The notes under the pieces were generated by a model. It made no database searches and had not been told where the DNA came from. It worked only from the letters and a program-made list of their open reading frames with translations. A DNA stretch of 12,887 bases from JBJEQG01 sp051881635 (GTDB taxonomy: Bacteria > Bacillota > Clostridia > Oscillospirales > Acutalibacteraceae), in the NCBI GenBank assembly GCA_051881635.1, contig JBJEQG010000123.1:1-12887 (forward strand), in the 5' to 3' direction. Positions 1 to 5,462 of this stretch are shown here, one piece after another. Position numbers and translations under genes: made by a program. Positions within the stretch are counted from its first letter, which is position 1, and each line of letters begins with the position of its first letter.

Positions 1-55
1 GAGCAACTGCCTTCTAAGCAGTAGGTCAGGGGTTCGAGTCCCTTTTGGCGCGCCA
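1..55 (+). tRNA. tRNA-Arg (anticodon TCT), 3' part only
   Basis: The window begins inside this tRNA. The anticodon arm is at 6-22 with loop CTTCTAA, giving anticodon TCT (14 lies at its centre), which reads AGA/AGG arginine codons. The T arm is at 28-44 with loop TTCGAGT. The 3' acceptor strand is 45-51, the discriminator base is G52, and CCA is encoded at 53-55. The 5' acceptor strand and D arm lie outside the window. The identity call rests on the anticodon and is firm. Confidence 0.95.
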
Positions 56-65
56 AAATAATTAT

Positions 66-111
66 TTAAGGGCAGTAAGCGAAATGCTTATTGCCCTTAA
101 ATTGTTTTATT
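66..111 (+). terminator. Intrinsic terminator after tRNA-Arg
   Basis: A 15-bp stem (66-80 with 86-100, one G-T pair) closes a 5-nt loop (GAAAT) and is followed by an AT-rich, T-containing tail (attgtttta). It lies 11 nt after the CCA end and would end the tRNA transcript. Confidence 0.85.
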
Positions 112-256
112 AAAGAGAAAAATATAAACATAATATGTATATACGGTACGGTTTGAAATTTATTTTACCTCATATTACGACAACAAAAGTTGTTTATAAT
201 CTTTTTTGAGAAAACAGATTGTAAAATATAACCTCTTATGCTATAATTTTTAAAGG

Positions 257-688
257 TTATTGAAGAATTTGGAAATTTTTTTCATACAGCAGGGTGTTTA
301 TATCTATAACGGACAGCTTATGTAATAATCCGAAAAGTATAATGCTGTCACGGGCGTCTTTTGTATAAAGCGGTGCAAGTTTGAGCTTTAACAAAAGTCT
401 TTTTGTTTGTTCACAATCCGCTCCCATGCCAATACAAAGCATAATCAATTTATCCCTTGACGGTACTCTCACGCCCTGAAAAATATTATAAGCGTAATTT
501 CTGTCAATAAGCGAGTTTGCTATGGCGTCAGATTTACGCACTTTGTTTTCCATAAGGGTCTGTTCAAGCATTTCAGTAAAACTTTGTTCCGAAAAACTTT
601 CCCGATTTTCTTTGAGAAATTCGTCAAGTTCCCTTCTGGTTCTTTTACTTTCCAATATTTTTGAGAGTTCATCAGTGGATTTTTTCAT
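257..688 (-). CDS. HTH (XRE-like) small cytoplasmic protein divergent from a Ser/Thr kinase
   Basis: This is a 143-residue, highly charged, mostly helical protein with no signal peptide or membrane segment. Residues 1-46 look like a helical/coiled-coil lead-in rich in Glu, Lys and Arg. Residues about 48-100 resemble a Cro/CI-type helix-turn-helix. The pattern is 'KSDAIANSLIDRNYAYNIFQ' followed by G-V-R-x-P-S-R-D-K and a hydrophobic helix, the usual layout of xxxIAxxxxxxxxxVxxIxxG..xPsrd. Residues 100-143 form a further helical tail. The start at 688 has AGGA about 8 nt upstream on the minus strand. Only 44 bp separate its start from the start of the divergent kinase, so a shared regulatory region is likely. 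A role as repressor, or as a substrate or partner of the kinase, is inferred from position. The HTH is recognisable but degenerate, so DNA binding is not certain. Confidence 0.75.
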   Translation of the reverse strand: MKKSTDELSKILESKRTRRELDEFLKENRESFSEQSFTEMLEQTLMENKVRKSDAIANSLIDRNYAYNIFQGVRVPSRDKLIMLCIGMGADCEQTKRLLLKLKLAPLYTKDARDSIILFGLLHKLSVIDINTLLYEKNFQILQ

Positions 689-732
689 ATCTGTTTTCCT
701 TTACATATTATAAAAAATGAGGTAAAAAATCT

Positions 733-1785
733 ATGAGTATTGATATAAATTCAGCATTTGAATTGTGGCAATTTGATGTTTTGAGTTCATTCAATGACAG
801 AACTCAGCTTGTCGTCAATAGAAATACAAACCAACTTATGATTAAAAAAGTTATGGGGGAAGAAGAATTTGAAATTCATCAAAAACTTGCCCGTATAAAT
901 CATGTAAATATCATAAGGGTTTATGATGTTATCAGGGATAATCATATTTGTACGGTTTTGGAACAGTATGTTGTTGGCAGAACACTTGAACAGCTTTGCA
1001 TGGAAAGAATACTGTCCGAAAAAGAAGTGAAAAACATTATATTGCAAATATGTTGCGGTCTGAAAACCCTGCATGAAAACAACATTATTCATCGTGATTT
1101 AACGCCGTCAAATATCATGTTGAGTGATGACGGCGTGGTAAAAATCATTGATTTTGATATTTCAAGAACGGAAAAAGATAATTCAGTGCGTGATACGAGA
1201 ATACTCGGTACGGAAGGTTTTGCCGCTCCCGAACAATTTGGTTTCGGACAGACAAATTCGCAAACGGATATTTATGCTCTCGGCGTTCTTATCAACTTTA
1301 TGCTGACAGGCGGAAAATTGCCCTCTGAGGAGATGTATTCCGGAAAAATGTCGGTAATAATCCAAAAATGCATACAGATTGACCGTAACAAGAGATATAA
1401 AAGCGTTGACGAAATTGTCCGTGCTTTAAAAAGGGGACGGGGGTACGGCGTTTCCATAGTGGACAGAATTTTTGATAATATTCCGGGACTGAGAAGTCCT
1501 AAAATATCGGCAAAGATATTTTCACTTTTGGGATATATGTTTATTTTCGTATTTTCTTATATGTGTTATGATGTCTTTGGCAAGAATACAGACCGTATCA
1601 TATATATAACAAAAGATTTGATACTTATGTTTTGGGTGCCTATAATTTTATTTTCGGATTTTATGTCATTTCAGGAAAGAATACCGTTTTTGAGAAACAT
1701 AAAAAAATCGAATAAAAGGTTTATTTTCGGACTTTTGGCTGTAATAAGCATAATTACAAGTATAATTATGCTCCCAGGTATGTAA
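733..1785 (+). CDS. Membrane-anchored Hanks-type Ser/Thr protein kinase
   Basis: This 350-residue protein has an N-terminal kinase domain (about 1-235) and a C-terminal membrane region with two or three hydrophobic segments (about 260-282, 289-308 and 329-348), giving a cytoplasmic kinase tethered to the membrane. Key residues visible are the beta3 lysine in LMIKK (K38 or K39), a helix-C Glu around 44-48, the catalytic loop HRDLTPSN (H120, R121, D122, N127), and the metal-binding motif, which reads DFD (D140-D142) instead of DFG. The activation-segment end is GTEGFAAPEQ (159-168), followed by the DIYALG helix (D179). No glycine-rich GxGxxG loop can be seen near residues 14-30. The kinase lobe is otherwise complete, so activity is expected. 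There are no PASTA or other sensor repeats. The start is backed by TGAGG about 10 nt upstream. It is divergent from the HTH gene and followed by a terminator. PrkC/PknB-like in the broad sense only. Confidence 0.9.
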   Translation: MSIDINSAFELWQFDVLSSFNDRTQLVVNRNTNQLMIKKVMGEEEFEIHQKLARINHVNIIRVYDVIRDNHICTVLEQYVVGRTLEQLCMERILSEKEVKNIILQICCGLKTLHENNIIHRDLTPSNIMLSDDGVVKIIDFDISRTEKDNSVRDTRILGTEGFAAPEQFGFGQTNSQTDIYALGVLINFMLTGGKLPSEEMYSGKMSVIIQKCIQIDRNKRYKSVDEIVRALKRGRGYGVSIVDRIFDNIPGLRSPKISAKIFSLLGYMFIFVFSYMCYDVFGKNTDRIIYITKDLILMFWVPIILFSDFMSFQERIPFLRNIKKSNKRFIFGLLAVISIITSIIMLPGM

Positions 1786-1832
1786 AGATTATAACACAAA
1801 ACGAACTATTATATCAAGATAATAACACAAAA
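1785..1832. repeat. 17-nt direct repeat just after the kinase gene
   Basis: AAGATTATAACACAAAA at 1785-1801 and AAGATAATAACACAAAA at 1816-1832 differ at one base and are offset by 31 nt. A second short repeat, TATTATATCAAGA, occurs at about 1807-1819 and again at 1887-1899, flanking the kinase terminator. No function is evident; it may be an operator-like pair or a small local duplication. Confidence 0.6.
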
Positions 1833-1840
1833 TAAAAATG

Positions 1841-1880
1841 ATTTGGTATGCTGAGAGCATACCAAATTTTATTTTTTATG
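1841..1880 (+). terminator. Intrinsic terminator of the kinase gene
   Basis: An 11-12 bp perfect stem (TTTGGTATGCT at 1842-1852 with AGCATACCAAA at 1856-1866) closes a GAG loop and is followed by TTTTATTTTTT. It separates the kinase transcript from the downstream membrane protein and lipoprotein genes. Confidence 0.9.
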
Positions 1881-1924
1881 ATATATTATTATATCAAGAA
1901 TTTTTTTGTTTTAGGAGGAATTTT

Positions 1925-2361
1925 ATGGAAAATGCTAAAAAGAAAATGTTTCTTGTCGTTGCCCTGTCCGTCATACTTGTATCAATCCTTGTGGTTATTG
2001 CCTTTTTTTTGCCGTATGCGTCGGCAAAAGCAGATTACAGGGAGATACTTGAACGCTTTCCTCAGCAAAACTATATGCAGGAAATTGGCATGACAAATGC
2101 AGACGCTACGGATATTTCNNNNNNNNNNNNNNNNNNNNNNNNNNNNNNNNNNNNNNNNNNNNNNNNNNNNNNNNNNNNNNNNNNNNNNNNNNNNNNNNNN
2201 NNNNNNNNNNNNNNNNNNTATCGCAGTATATTTATTACATAGGTGCGGCTCTTATTCTTGCCGGTGCAATCTGTATGCTTGTGATGAAAATGCAAGAAAA
2301 GAAGCAGAAAAAAGTATCGGAAATATCAGATACACAAAAAGTAAAGGAGAATGTATTATGA
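1925..2361 (+). CDS. Two-TM membrane protein interrupted by an assembly gap
   Basis: The N-terminal part starts at ATG 1925 behind TAGGAGG with good spacing (1914-1920). After a short basic MENAKKKM leader, one hydrophobic segment (residues about 9-30) ends in LPYASA, followed by a polar stretch up to the gap (last readable codons ...TNADATDIS). After the 100 Ns, a reading frame begins at 2221 (SQYIYYIGAALILAGAICML...), forms a second membrane segment, and ends in a Lys/Gln/Glu-rich cytoplasmic tail at TGA 2359-2361. The two parts are in different frames across the N run. This is expected for a fixed 100-N placeholder and would fit one gene if the true gap is 2 modulo 3 nt long. Its stop overlaps the start of the lipoprotein gene (ATGA). 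The family is not recognised. Joining both ends into one gene is likely but not proven. Confidence 0.6.
2119..2218. other. Assembly gap (100 N)
   Basis: Exactly 100 Ns, the customary placeholder for a scaffold gap of unknown size. The missing sequence probably codes for the middle of the surrounding membrane protein, and nothing can be said about its content. Confidence 0.95.
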
Positions 2362-2936
2362 AAAAATCAAAGAAAACTTTGGTAAGCGTAAGCCTTGTTA
2401 TGTTGGCATTATGCCTGTCTGTTATGAGCGGGTGTAAATCCAATCCAAGTACGCAGGAAAGTAAACCGTCAAGTGTCATATCTCAGACAAGCGAAAATTC
2501 ACAGTCTGTATCTGATGAATTGAGCGAGGAAGAGCCAAGCGAAGAAGAACCAAGCGAAGAAGAACCAAGTGAAGAAGAACCGAGCGAGGAAGAACCAAGT
2601 CAAGATGAGCCGAGCAAGACAGAACCAAGCAAAGAGCCGTCAAATACGGAAAGTTCATCTAACAACAATTTAGTCACACCGTCTTTTAAAGAGGCAATGG
2701 ACAGCTATGAGGAATTCTTTGATGAATATGTTGAATTTATGAAAGAATATTCCCAATCGGATAATCCGGTAGCCATGCTTTCTGAGTATAGCGAATATAT
2801 GTCTAAATATGCGGAAACAATGCAAAAGTTAGATGAAATTGATGAAGATGAATTGTCAGATGCGGATTTGGCTTATTATTTAGAGGTACAGACACGCATT
2901 AGCAAGAAACTTCTTGAAGTTTCAACAACATTGTAA
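2358..2936 (+). CDS. Lipoprotein with SEEEP-repeat stalk and helical C-terminal domain (DUF6591-like)
   Basis: This 192-residue protein has a type II signal peptide: a basic start MKKSKK, a hydrophobic core, and the lipobox VMSGC with Cys26 as the predicted lipidation site. It should be anchored on the outer face of the membrane. Residues about 30-53 are Ser/Thr/Gln-rich. Residues 56-93 are an acidic proline-containing stalk of 5-residue repeats (SEEEP five times, then SQDEP, SKTEP, SKEP). After a Ser/Asn-rich linker, a helical domain follows (about 110-192), rich in Glu, Tyr and Phe, beginning with 'SFKEAMDSYEEFFDEYVEFM' and ending TRISKKLLEV. This resembles a domain seen in clostridial lipoproteins (DUF6591, from memory). 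The function is unknown. GGAG lies 7 nt before ATG 2358, and the start overlaps the upstream stop (ATGA), so the two genes are probably translated together. A strong terminator follows. Confidence 0.85.
   Translation: MKKSKKTLVSVSLVMLALCLSVMSGCKSNPSTQESKPSSVISQTSENSQSVSDELSEEEPSEEEPSEEEPSEEEPSEEEPSQDEPSKTEPSKEPSNTESSSNNNLVTPSFKEAMDSYEEFFDEYVEFMKEYSQSDNPVAMLSEYSEYMSKYAETMQKLDEIDEDELSDADLAYYLEVQTRISKKLLEVSTTL
2523..2639 (+). repeat. 15-bp in-frame tandem repeat encoding SEEEP
   Basis: Five full copies of AGY-GAR-GAA-GAR-CCN run from 2523 to 2597, followed by two diverged copies (SQDEP at 2598-2612, SKTEP at 2613-2627) and a shortened one (SKEP, 2628-2639). Copies differ mainly at third codon positions. 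This is the stalk of the lipoprotein and a site where copy number could change by slippage. Confidence 0.95.
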
Positions 2937-2947
2937 AACAGGAACAC

Positions 2948-2990
2948 AAAAAACCGCAGTCGGTGTTTAAGAGCCGATTGCGGTTTTTTT
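2948..2990 (+). terminator. Intrinsic terminator of the lipoprotein gene
   Basis: A 16-bp stem (AAAAAACCGCAGTCGG at 2948-2963 with 2974-2989, one G-T pair) closes a 10-nt loop, with a run of T at 2984-2990. It starts 11 nt after the stop codon. The A-tract on the other side means it could also act leftward. Confidence 0.92.
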
Positions 2991-3003
2991 GACGGTTTAA
3001 GTA

Positions 3004-3048
3004 AAATATAAACCGCCTATGGTAAAATACCACAGGCGGTTTATATTT
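3004..3048 (-). terminator. Long hairpin, terminator of the leftward 3057-4109 unit
   Basis: A 21-pair stem with a single A/C mismatch (3004-3024 with 3028-3048) and an AAA loop. On the minus strand it lies 8 nt after the stop of the 3057-3479 gene and ends in TTTATATTTTA. It is nearly symmetrical and may work in both directions, as expected between convergent genes. Confidence 0.85.
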
Positions 3049-3056
3049 GGTGTTTT

Positions 3057-3479
3057 TTATGATTTATATTTGAGGGCTAAATCAAAGAAAAATTTTTCAA
3101 TCTCATCTTCGGCATTTCCGACGGCTCTGGCACCCAAATGAACACCGTTTTCCCAACGGACTGAAAAAGAAACAGTTGTCTGGTCACAAGCGAAAAATAA
3201 TTGCTTTGGAGCTTTATATTTCATAAGAAATGTTTGTGTATCATGTTTTTGGAGAATATCAATCAAACACTGCATATCGTCTGCAGTGACAGCCTTATCT
3301 TTAAAATTAACACGCTCATAATCTTCCGTTTTGACACAACAATCGGCACTGAACAGATATTCACCGTTTTTTTCGGCAATATGAAACGAAAAACAATAAG
3401 TATAACACATATGATTTTGGGAATAGCCGACAGCAGTTATTTTTCCGCTCGGTTTTTCGTATTTTTTAAATATCTCCAT
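3057..3479 (-). CDS. Uncharacterised 140-residue protein
   Basis: The family is not recognised. The product is soluble, with no signal peptide or membrane segment. It starts MEIFKKYEKPSGKI and shows alternating hydrophobic residues typical of beta strands (MCYTYCFSFHIAEK, YLFSADCCV, TTVSFSVRWENGV), then a C-terminal helix (EDEIEKFFFDLALKY). It contains four Cys, two of them adjacent, with no clear metal-binding spacing. The start has AGAGGA about 9 nt upstream. That site overlaps the stop of the preceding 3492-4109 gene, only 12 nt away, so the two are almost certainly co-transcribed and coupled. A strong hairpin ends the unit. Confidence 0.8.
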   Translation of the reverse strand: MEIFKKYEKPSGKITAVGYSQNHMCYTYCFSFHIAEKNGEYLFSADCCVKTEDYERVNFKDKAVTADDMQCLIDILQKHDTQTFLMKYKAPKQLFFACDQTTVSFSVRWENGVHLGARAVGNAEDEIEKFFFDLALKYKS

Positions 3480-3491
3480 AATATTTTCCTC

Positions 3492-4109
3492 TTATGCCCA
3501 CGGGTCCTGTTCGGCAGGACGGCGAATGTCCGACAGGGCGAGATTTTGCCATAAGAACCATTGATTGCCCTTTTGACGCAAAACAATCGGTCGTGGAGAA
3601 TCCGCACCTGAGGATTTTAAAAACAGTTTGGCGTAGCCCTGATTTTCATAACTGTATTTCTGTTCCGAAACGGAAATACTGTAAGGAGCAGTCGGTGTAT
3701 AGTTGTTTTGCGGATTTGTTCCCGAAAAATATGAACGGGGAATATAACCTCTCCCTTTGATACGGTCACGCAAAAACTGAATGTCATAGGGGGATAGTGG
3801 CTGAGGTCCTTTCAGAAAGTTTACCATATCAATCGTGCTTTGAACATCATTTTCATAATTGCACAAAACAGCCATAACCAGAGCAGCCGTTTTGAACGGC
3901 GTTGTTAAATCCGCCTCGGGCAGTGCTTTAAGTTGGCTGACATCTTGCGGTAATGATTTGAAAGTAAAGGTTTCCGTTTTGTATGAAGCGTTATTCAACG
4001 CATTTGCAGCGGTATTGCTCACGCTTTGTCCGACACTTCTTGCCGCATTTGAAACAGTGTTGTTTAAACCTTGCGAAGCCTGTTTTTTTAAGTTGTCAAA
4101 AAAGCCCAT
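3492..4109 (-). CDS. Uncharacterised 205-residue protein, DUF6935-like
   Basis: The N-terminus (1-42, MGFFDNLKKQ then Asn/Ala/Ser-rich repeats) looks like an amphipathic helix. The main domain (about 45-205) has landmarks that I recall from a clostridial DUF6935-type family: FKSLPQDVSQLKALPEADL, TPFKTAALVMAVLCNY, NFLKGPQPLSPYDIQFLRDR, a central YTPTAPYSISV, KLFLKSSGADSPRP, and a C-terminal LRQKGNQWFLWQ ... SDIRRP ... DPWA. No export signal or catalytic motif is visible and the function is unknown. Members of this type often turn up near stress and von Willebrand-domain genes; that is recollection, and no such gene is seen here. The apparent ribosome binding site is unusual: a GGGGG run about 7-8 nt before the ATG. 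It is the first gene of a two-gene unit with the 3057-3479 gene. Confidence 0.8.
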   Translation of the reverse strand: MGFFDNLKKQASQGLNNTVSNAARSVGQSVSNTAANALNNASYKTETFTFKSLPQDVSQLKALPEADLTTPFKTAALVMAVLCNYENDVQSTIDMVNFLKGPQPLSPYDIQFLRDRIKGRGYIPRSYFSGTNPQNNYTPTAPYSISVSEQKYSYENQGYAKLFLKSSGADSPRPIVLRQKGNQWFLWQNLALSDIRRPAEQDPWA

Positions 4110-4176
4110 ATAAAAGCCCCCAATCTATTATAATTATCCTTATTATAACAATAACATTCAACGGGTTTTAATAAAA

Positions 4177-4190
4177 GTGCCGAACGGCAT
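4177..4190. promoter_or_regulatory. GTGCC..GGCAT palindrome, copy A
   Basis: GTGCCGAACGGCAT contains the inverted repeat TGCCG-AA-CGGCA. It lies 68 nt upstream of the start codon of the leftward 3492-4109 gene. The same 14-mer with one change is found upstream of the next leftward gene (4710-4723). The position and near-identity suggest an operator or shared upstream element; no regulator can be assigned. Confidence 0.5.
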
Positions 4191-4201
4191 ATTTTATATG
4201 G

Positions 4202-4241
4202 CAAAAACACCGCCCAAAACAATGTTCGGACGGTGCTTTTG
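4202..4241 (-). terminator. Terminator of the small lipoprotein gene (repeat copy A)
   Basis: An imperfect stem (outer arms 4202-4215 and 4228-4241, two mismatches) closes a loop containing AAACAATGTT. On the minus strand it begins about 20 nt after the lipoprotein stop and runs into TTTTTG. It is closely related in sequence to the hairpin at 4741-4784. Confidence 0.85.
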
Positions 4242-4261
4242 CGGATTAAGTAAAGGTTTAT

Positions 4262-4633
4262 TTAGAAATTGGCGTTATAAGTAAATTCCATGGTTGCCTC
4301 ACCATCGGAAACAGTGAGTTTGTCACCGTCAAGTTTATAGGTAAGCGTTGTATCACTGGATTTAATGCTTTTGTCGTCCCATGTAAACTCGCCACCTTCA
4401 TCACCGAAAGTTGCAGTGCCTTTTCCGTCACTCTTAAAACGAATGTTCCATTTATCAGCACCGATTGAGGCAAGTGTATCACTGTCAAGAACGGTATCTC
4501 CCTGTTTCATGGAGGTCAGTACATAAGCACCTGTTGTTTTCGGACCGTTGCTGCCTCCGCCGCAAGCGGTAAAGCAAAAGAATACGGACATTGTCATAAT
4601 GATTGCCAAAAGAGCCGATACTGTTTTTTTCAT
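4262..4633 (-). CDS. Small secreted lipoprotein, beta-rich
   Basis: This 123-residue protein has a lipoprotein signal peptide: MKKTVSALLA, a hydrophobic core, then FTAC with Cys24 as the likely lipidated residue, followed by GGGSNG. The mature part (about 30-123) is built of short strands with turn residues: GAYVLTSMKQGD, WNIRFKSDGKGTATF, GEFTWDDKSI, TTLTYKLDGDKLTVSDG, ATMEFTY. The pattern resembles a lipocalin-like or beta-sandwich fold common in short clostridial lipoproteins that contain 'DG.G......W....Y..dGd.L.' motifs. The ligand and function are unknown. The start has AAGGAGAG about 8 nt upstream. It is probably a monocistronic unit: it has its own promoter (4681-4708) and a terminator on each side. 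Confidence 0.85.
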   Translation of the reverse strand: MKKTVSALLAIIMTMSVFFCFTACGGGSNGPKTTGAYVLTSMKQGDTVLDSDTLASIGADKWNIRFKSDGKGTATFGDEGGEFTWDDKSIKSSDTTLTYKLDGDKLTVSDGEATMEFTYNANF

Positions 4634-4680
4634 GGTGTTTCTCTCCTTATCTTAAAAAATTAAAGATATACCCTATGTTT

Positions 4681-4708
4681 ATTATATCAAAATATTCAAA
4701 AATTCAAA
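4681..4708 (-). promoter_or_regulatory. Probable sigma-A promoter of the small lipoprotein gene
   Basis: On the minus strand there is a perfect TATAAT (plus coordinates 4681-4686) and a weaker TTTGAA -35 (4703-4708) with a 16-bp spacer. The predicted leader is about 40 nt. The palindrome at 4710-4723 abuts the -35 box, the place where an activator or repressor could act. Confidence 0.6.
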
Positions 4709-4709
4709 T

Positions 4710-4723
4710 GTGCCAAACGGCAT
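4710..4723. promoter_or_regulatory. GTGCC..GGCAT palindrome, copy B
   Basis: GTGCCAAACGGCAT matches copy A at 13 of 14 bases, with the outer TGCC/GGCA arms kept. It sits directly upstream of the -35 box of the small lipoprotein gene. It may be an operator shared with the 3492-4109 unit. Confidence 0.5.
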
Positions 4724-4740
4724 ATTTTGGGAGTATATAA

Positions 4741-4784
4741 CAAAAAAACACCGTCCAAAACAATGTTTGGACAGTGCTTTTTTG
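4741..4784 (-). terminator. Terminator of the four-TM protein gene (repeat copy B)
   Basis: A long stem (arms CAAAAAA..CAC..GTCCAAA at 4741-4759 and the complementary strand at 4766-4784, two mismatches) has a loop around ACAATG. On the minus strand it ends in a run of seven T and lies 29 nt after the stop at 4814. Confidence 0.88.
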
Positions 4785-4813
4785 TGTTGGGCAAGTAAAA
4801 TCTGATATGTTTA

Positions 4814-5239
4814 TTATCCCTTGTTCTTAACTGCACCGATGATATAGAGTACGGGAACAGCCAAACCTGTAACCAGATTGAAAAACGGGAAACTTTGACC
4901 GCCGACAGCTGTAAAAATGCAACCTAAAACGCACATAACGGCAACAATAACGCCCCATACCATACAGGTCTGAGCCTTTTCGGGTTTTTCGGCATTGATA
5001 ACACCGATAATACCGGCAATCAACTCGATAACGGAACTTGCAAGTGAGAGAAAACCGGCAAAATAAAGCATACCGATATTGTAAGCGACAACATGAGTTA
5101 CACCCACTGCGTCAGACATTACATTCAGTGCGGCAATACCCAAAAGAGCTATGATTGACGCAATAATGGATATTGCACCAAAGATAATCATAAGGATACC
5201 TGTGACTTTAAGAAATTTTGAACCGTTTGCATTTCCCAT
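4814..5239 (-). CDS. Four-TM integral membrane protein of unknown function
   Basis: This 141-residue protein is almost entirely membrane-embedded, with hydrophobic segments at about 12-38, 54-82, 92-112 and 117-136, joined by short loops. The loop between the second and third is charged (NAEKPEKAQ), and the C-terminus is basic (KNKG). The Gly/Ala/Ile-rich helices (GILMIIFGAISIIASIIALLG, 11-31 without a break) are typical of small clostridial membrane proteins with no assigned role. No catalytic motif is visible. The start at 5239 is supported by AAAGGAGA about 10 nt upstream. It is separated from the response-regulator gene by 223 bp and ends at a strong terminator, so it is probably transcribed alone. 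Confidence 0.8.
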   Translation of the reverse strand: MGNANGSKFLKVTGILMIIFGAISIIASIIALLGIAALNVMSDAVGVTHVVAYNIGMLYFAGFLSLASSVIELIAGIIGVINAEKPEKAQTCMVWGVIVAVMCVLGCIFTAVGGQSFPFFNLVTGLAVPVLYIIGAVKNKG

Positions 5240-5462
5240 AAATAAACTTCTCCTTTAAATATAAAATATTTTATTTCATCAGACAAAGGACGATGTCTGA
5301 AAAAACCTTATTTAAATATATTAAAAAAGCATTAAGATTGAGAACCAACTTTGAAATATGCTAAAACAGAATAATTTGTTTTTCTAATTATTCTTTACAA
5401 TTTATATTTTAACATGAATTTTGTAGAAATCAAGTATATTACAAAAATTTTACATAAAAATC
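5240..5462. other. AT-rich intergenic region with two small inverted repeats
   Basis: It holds the 5' leader of the four-TM gene and the 3' flank of the response-regulator gene. Two hairpins can be seen: TCAGACA/TGTCTGA (5279-5285 with 5294-5300, 8-nt loop), 40-60 nt upstream of the 5239 start, and AGAATAATT/AATTATTCT (5368-5376 with 5386-5394, 9-nt loop). The second may be a weak terminator for the leftward regulator operon. No convincing promoter or small gene is visible. Confidence 0.5.

Noticed and set aside
180..206. ACAAC/GTTGT hairpin followed by TTTATAATCTTTTTT as a terminator
   Set aside because: The stem has only five AT-rich pairs and no gene ends just before it on the plus strand; a real terminator for the tRNA is already at 66-111.
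1838..1924. Earlier start for the two-TM membrane protein
   Set aside because: The extension runs through the kinase terminator hairpin and lacks an RBS; TAGGAGG points to ATG 1925.
2097..2357. A long reading frame running through the N gap into the lipoprotein
   Set aside because: It exists only because Ns carry no stop codons. The lipoprotein has a clear RBS, signal peptide and ATG at 2358, and the pre-lipoprotein sequence reads as a membrane-protein C-terminus in another frame.
2523..2639. CRISPR-like short repeats
   Set aside because: Units are contiguous 15-mers in a coding frame with no spacers; no cas genes are present.
2476..2658. Leucine/histidine-rich frame antisense to the SEEEP repeat
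   Set aside because: It is a by-product of the 15-bp repeat read on the other strand, with no RBS and no independent codon pattern.
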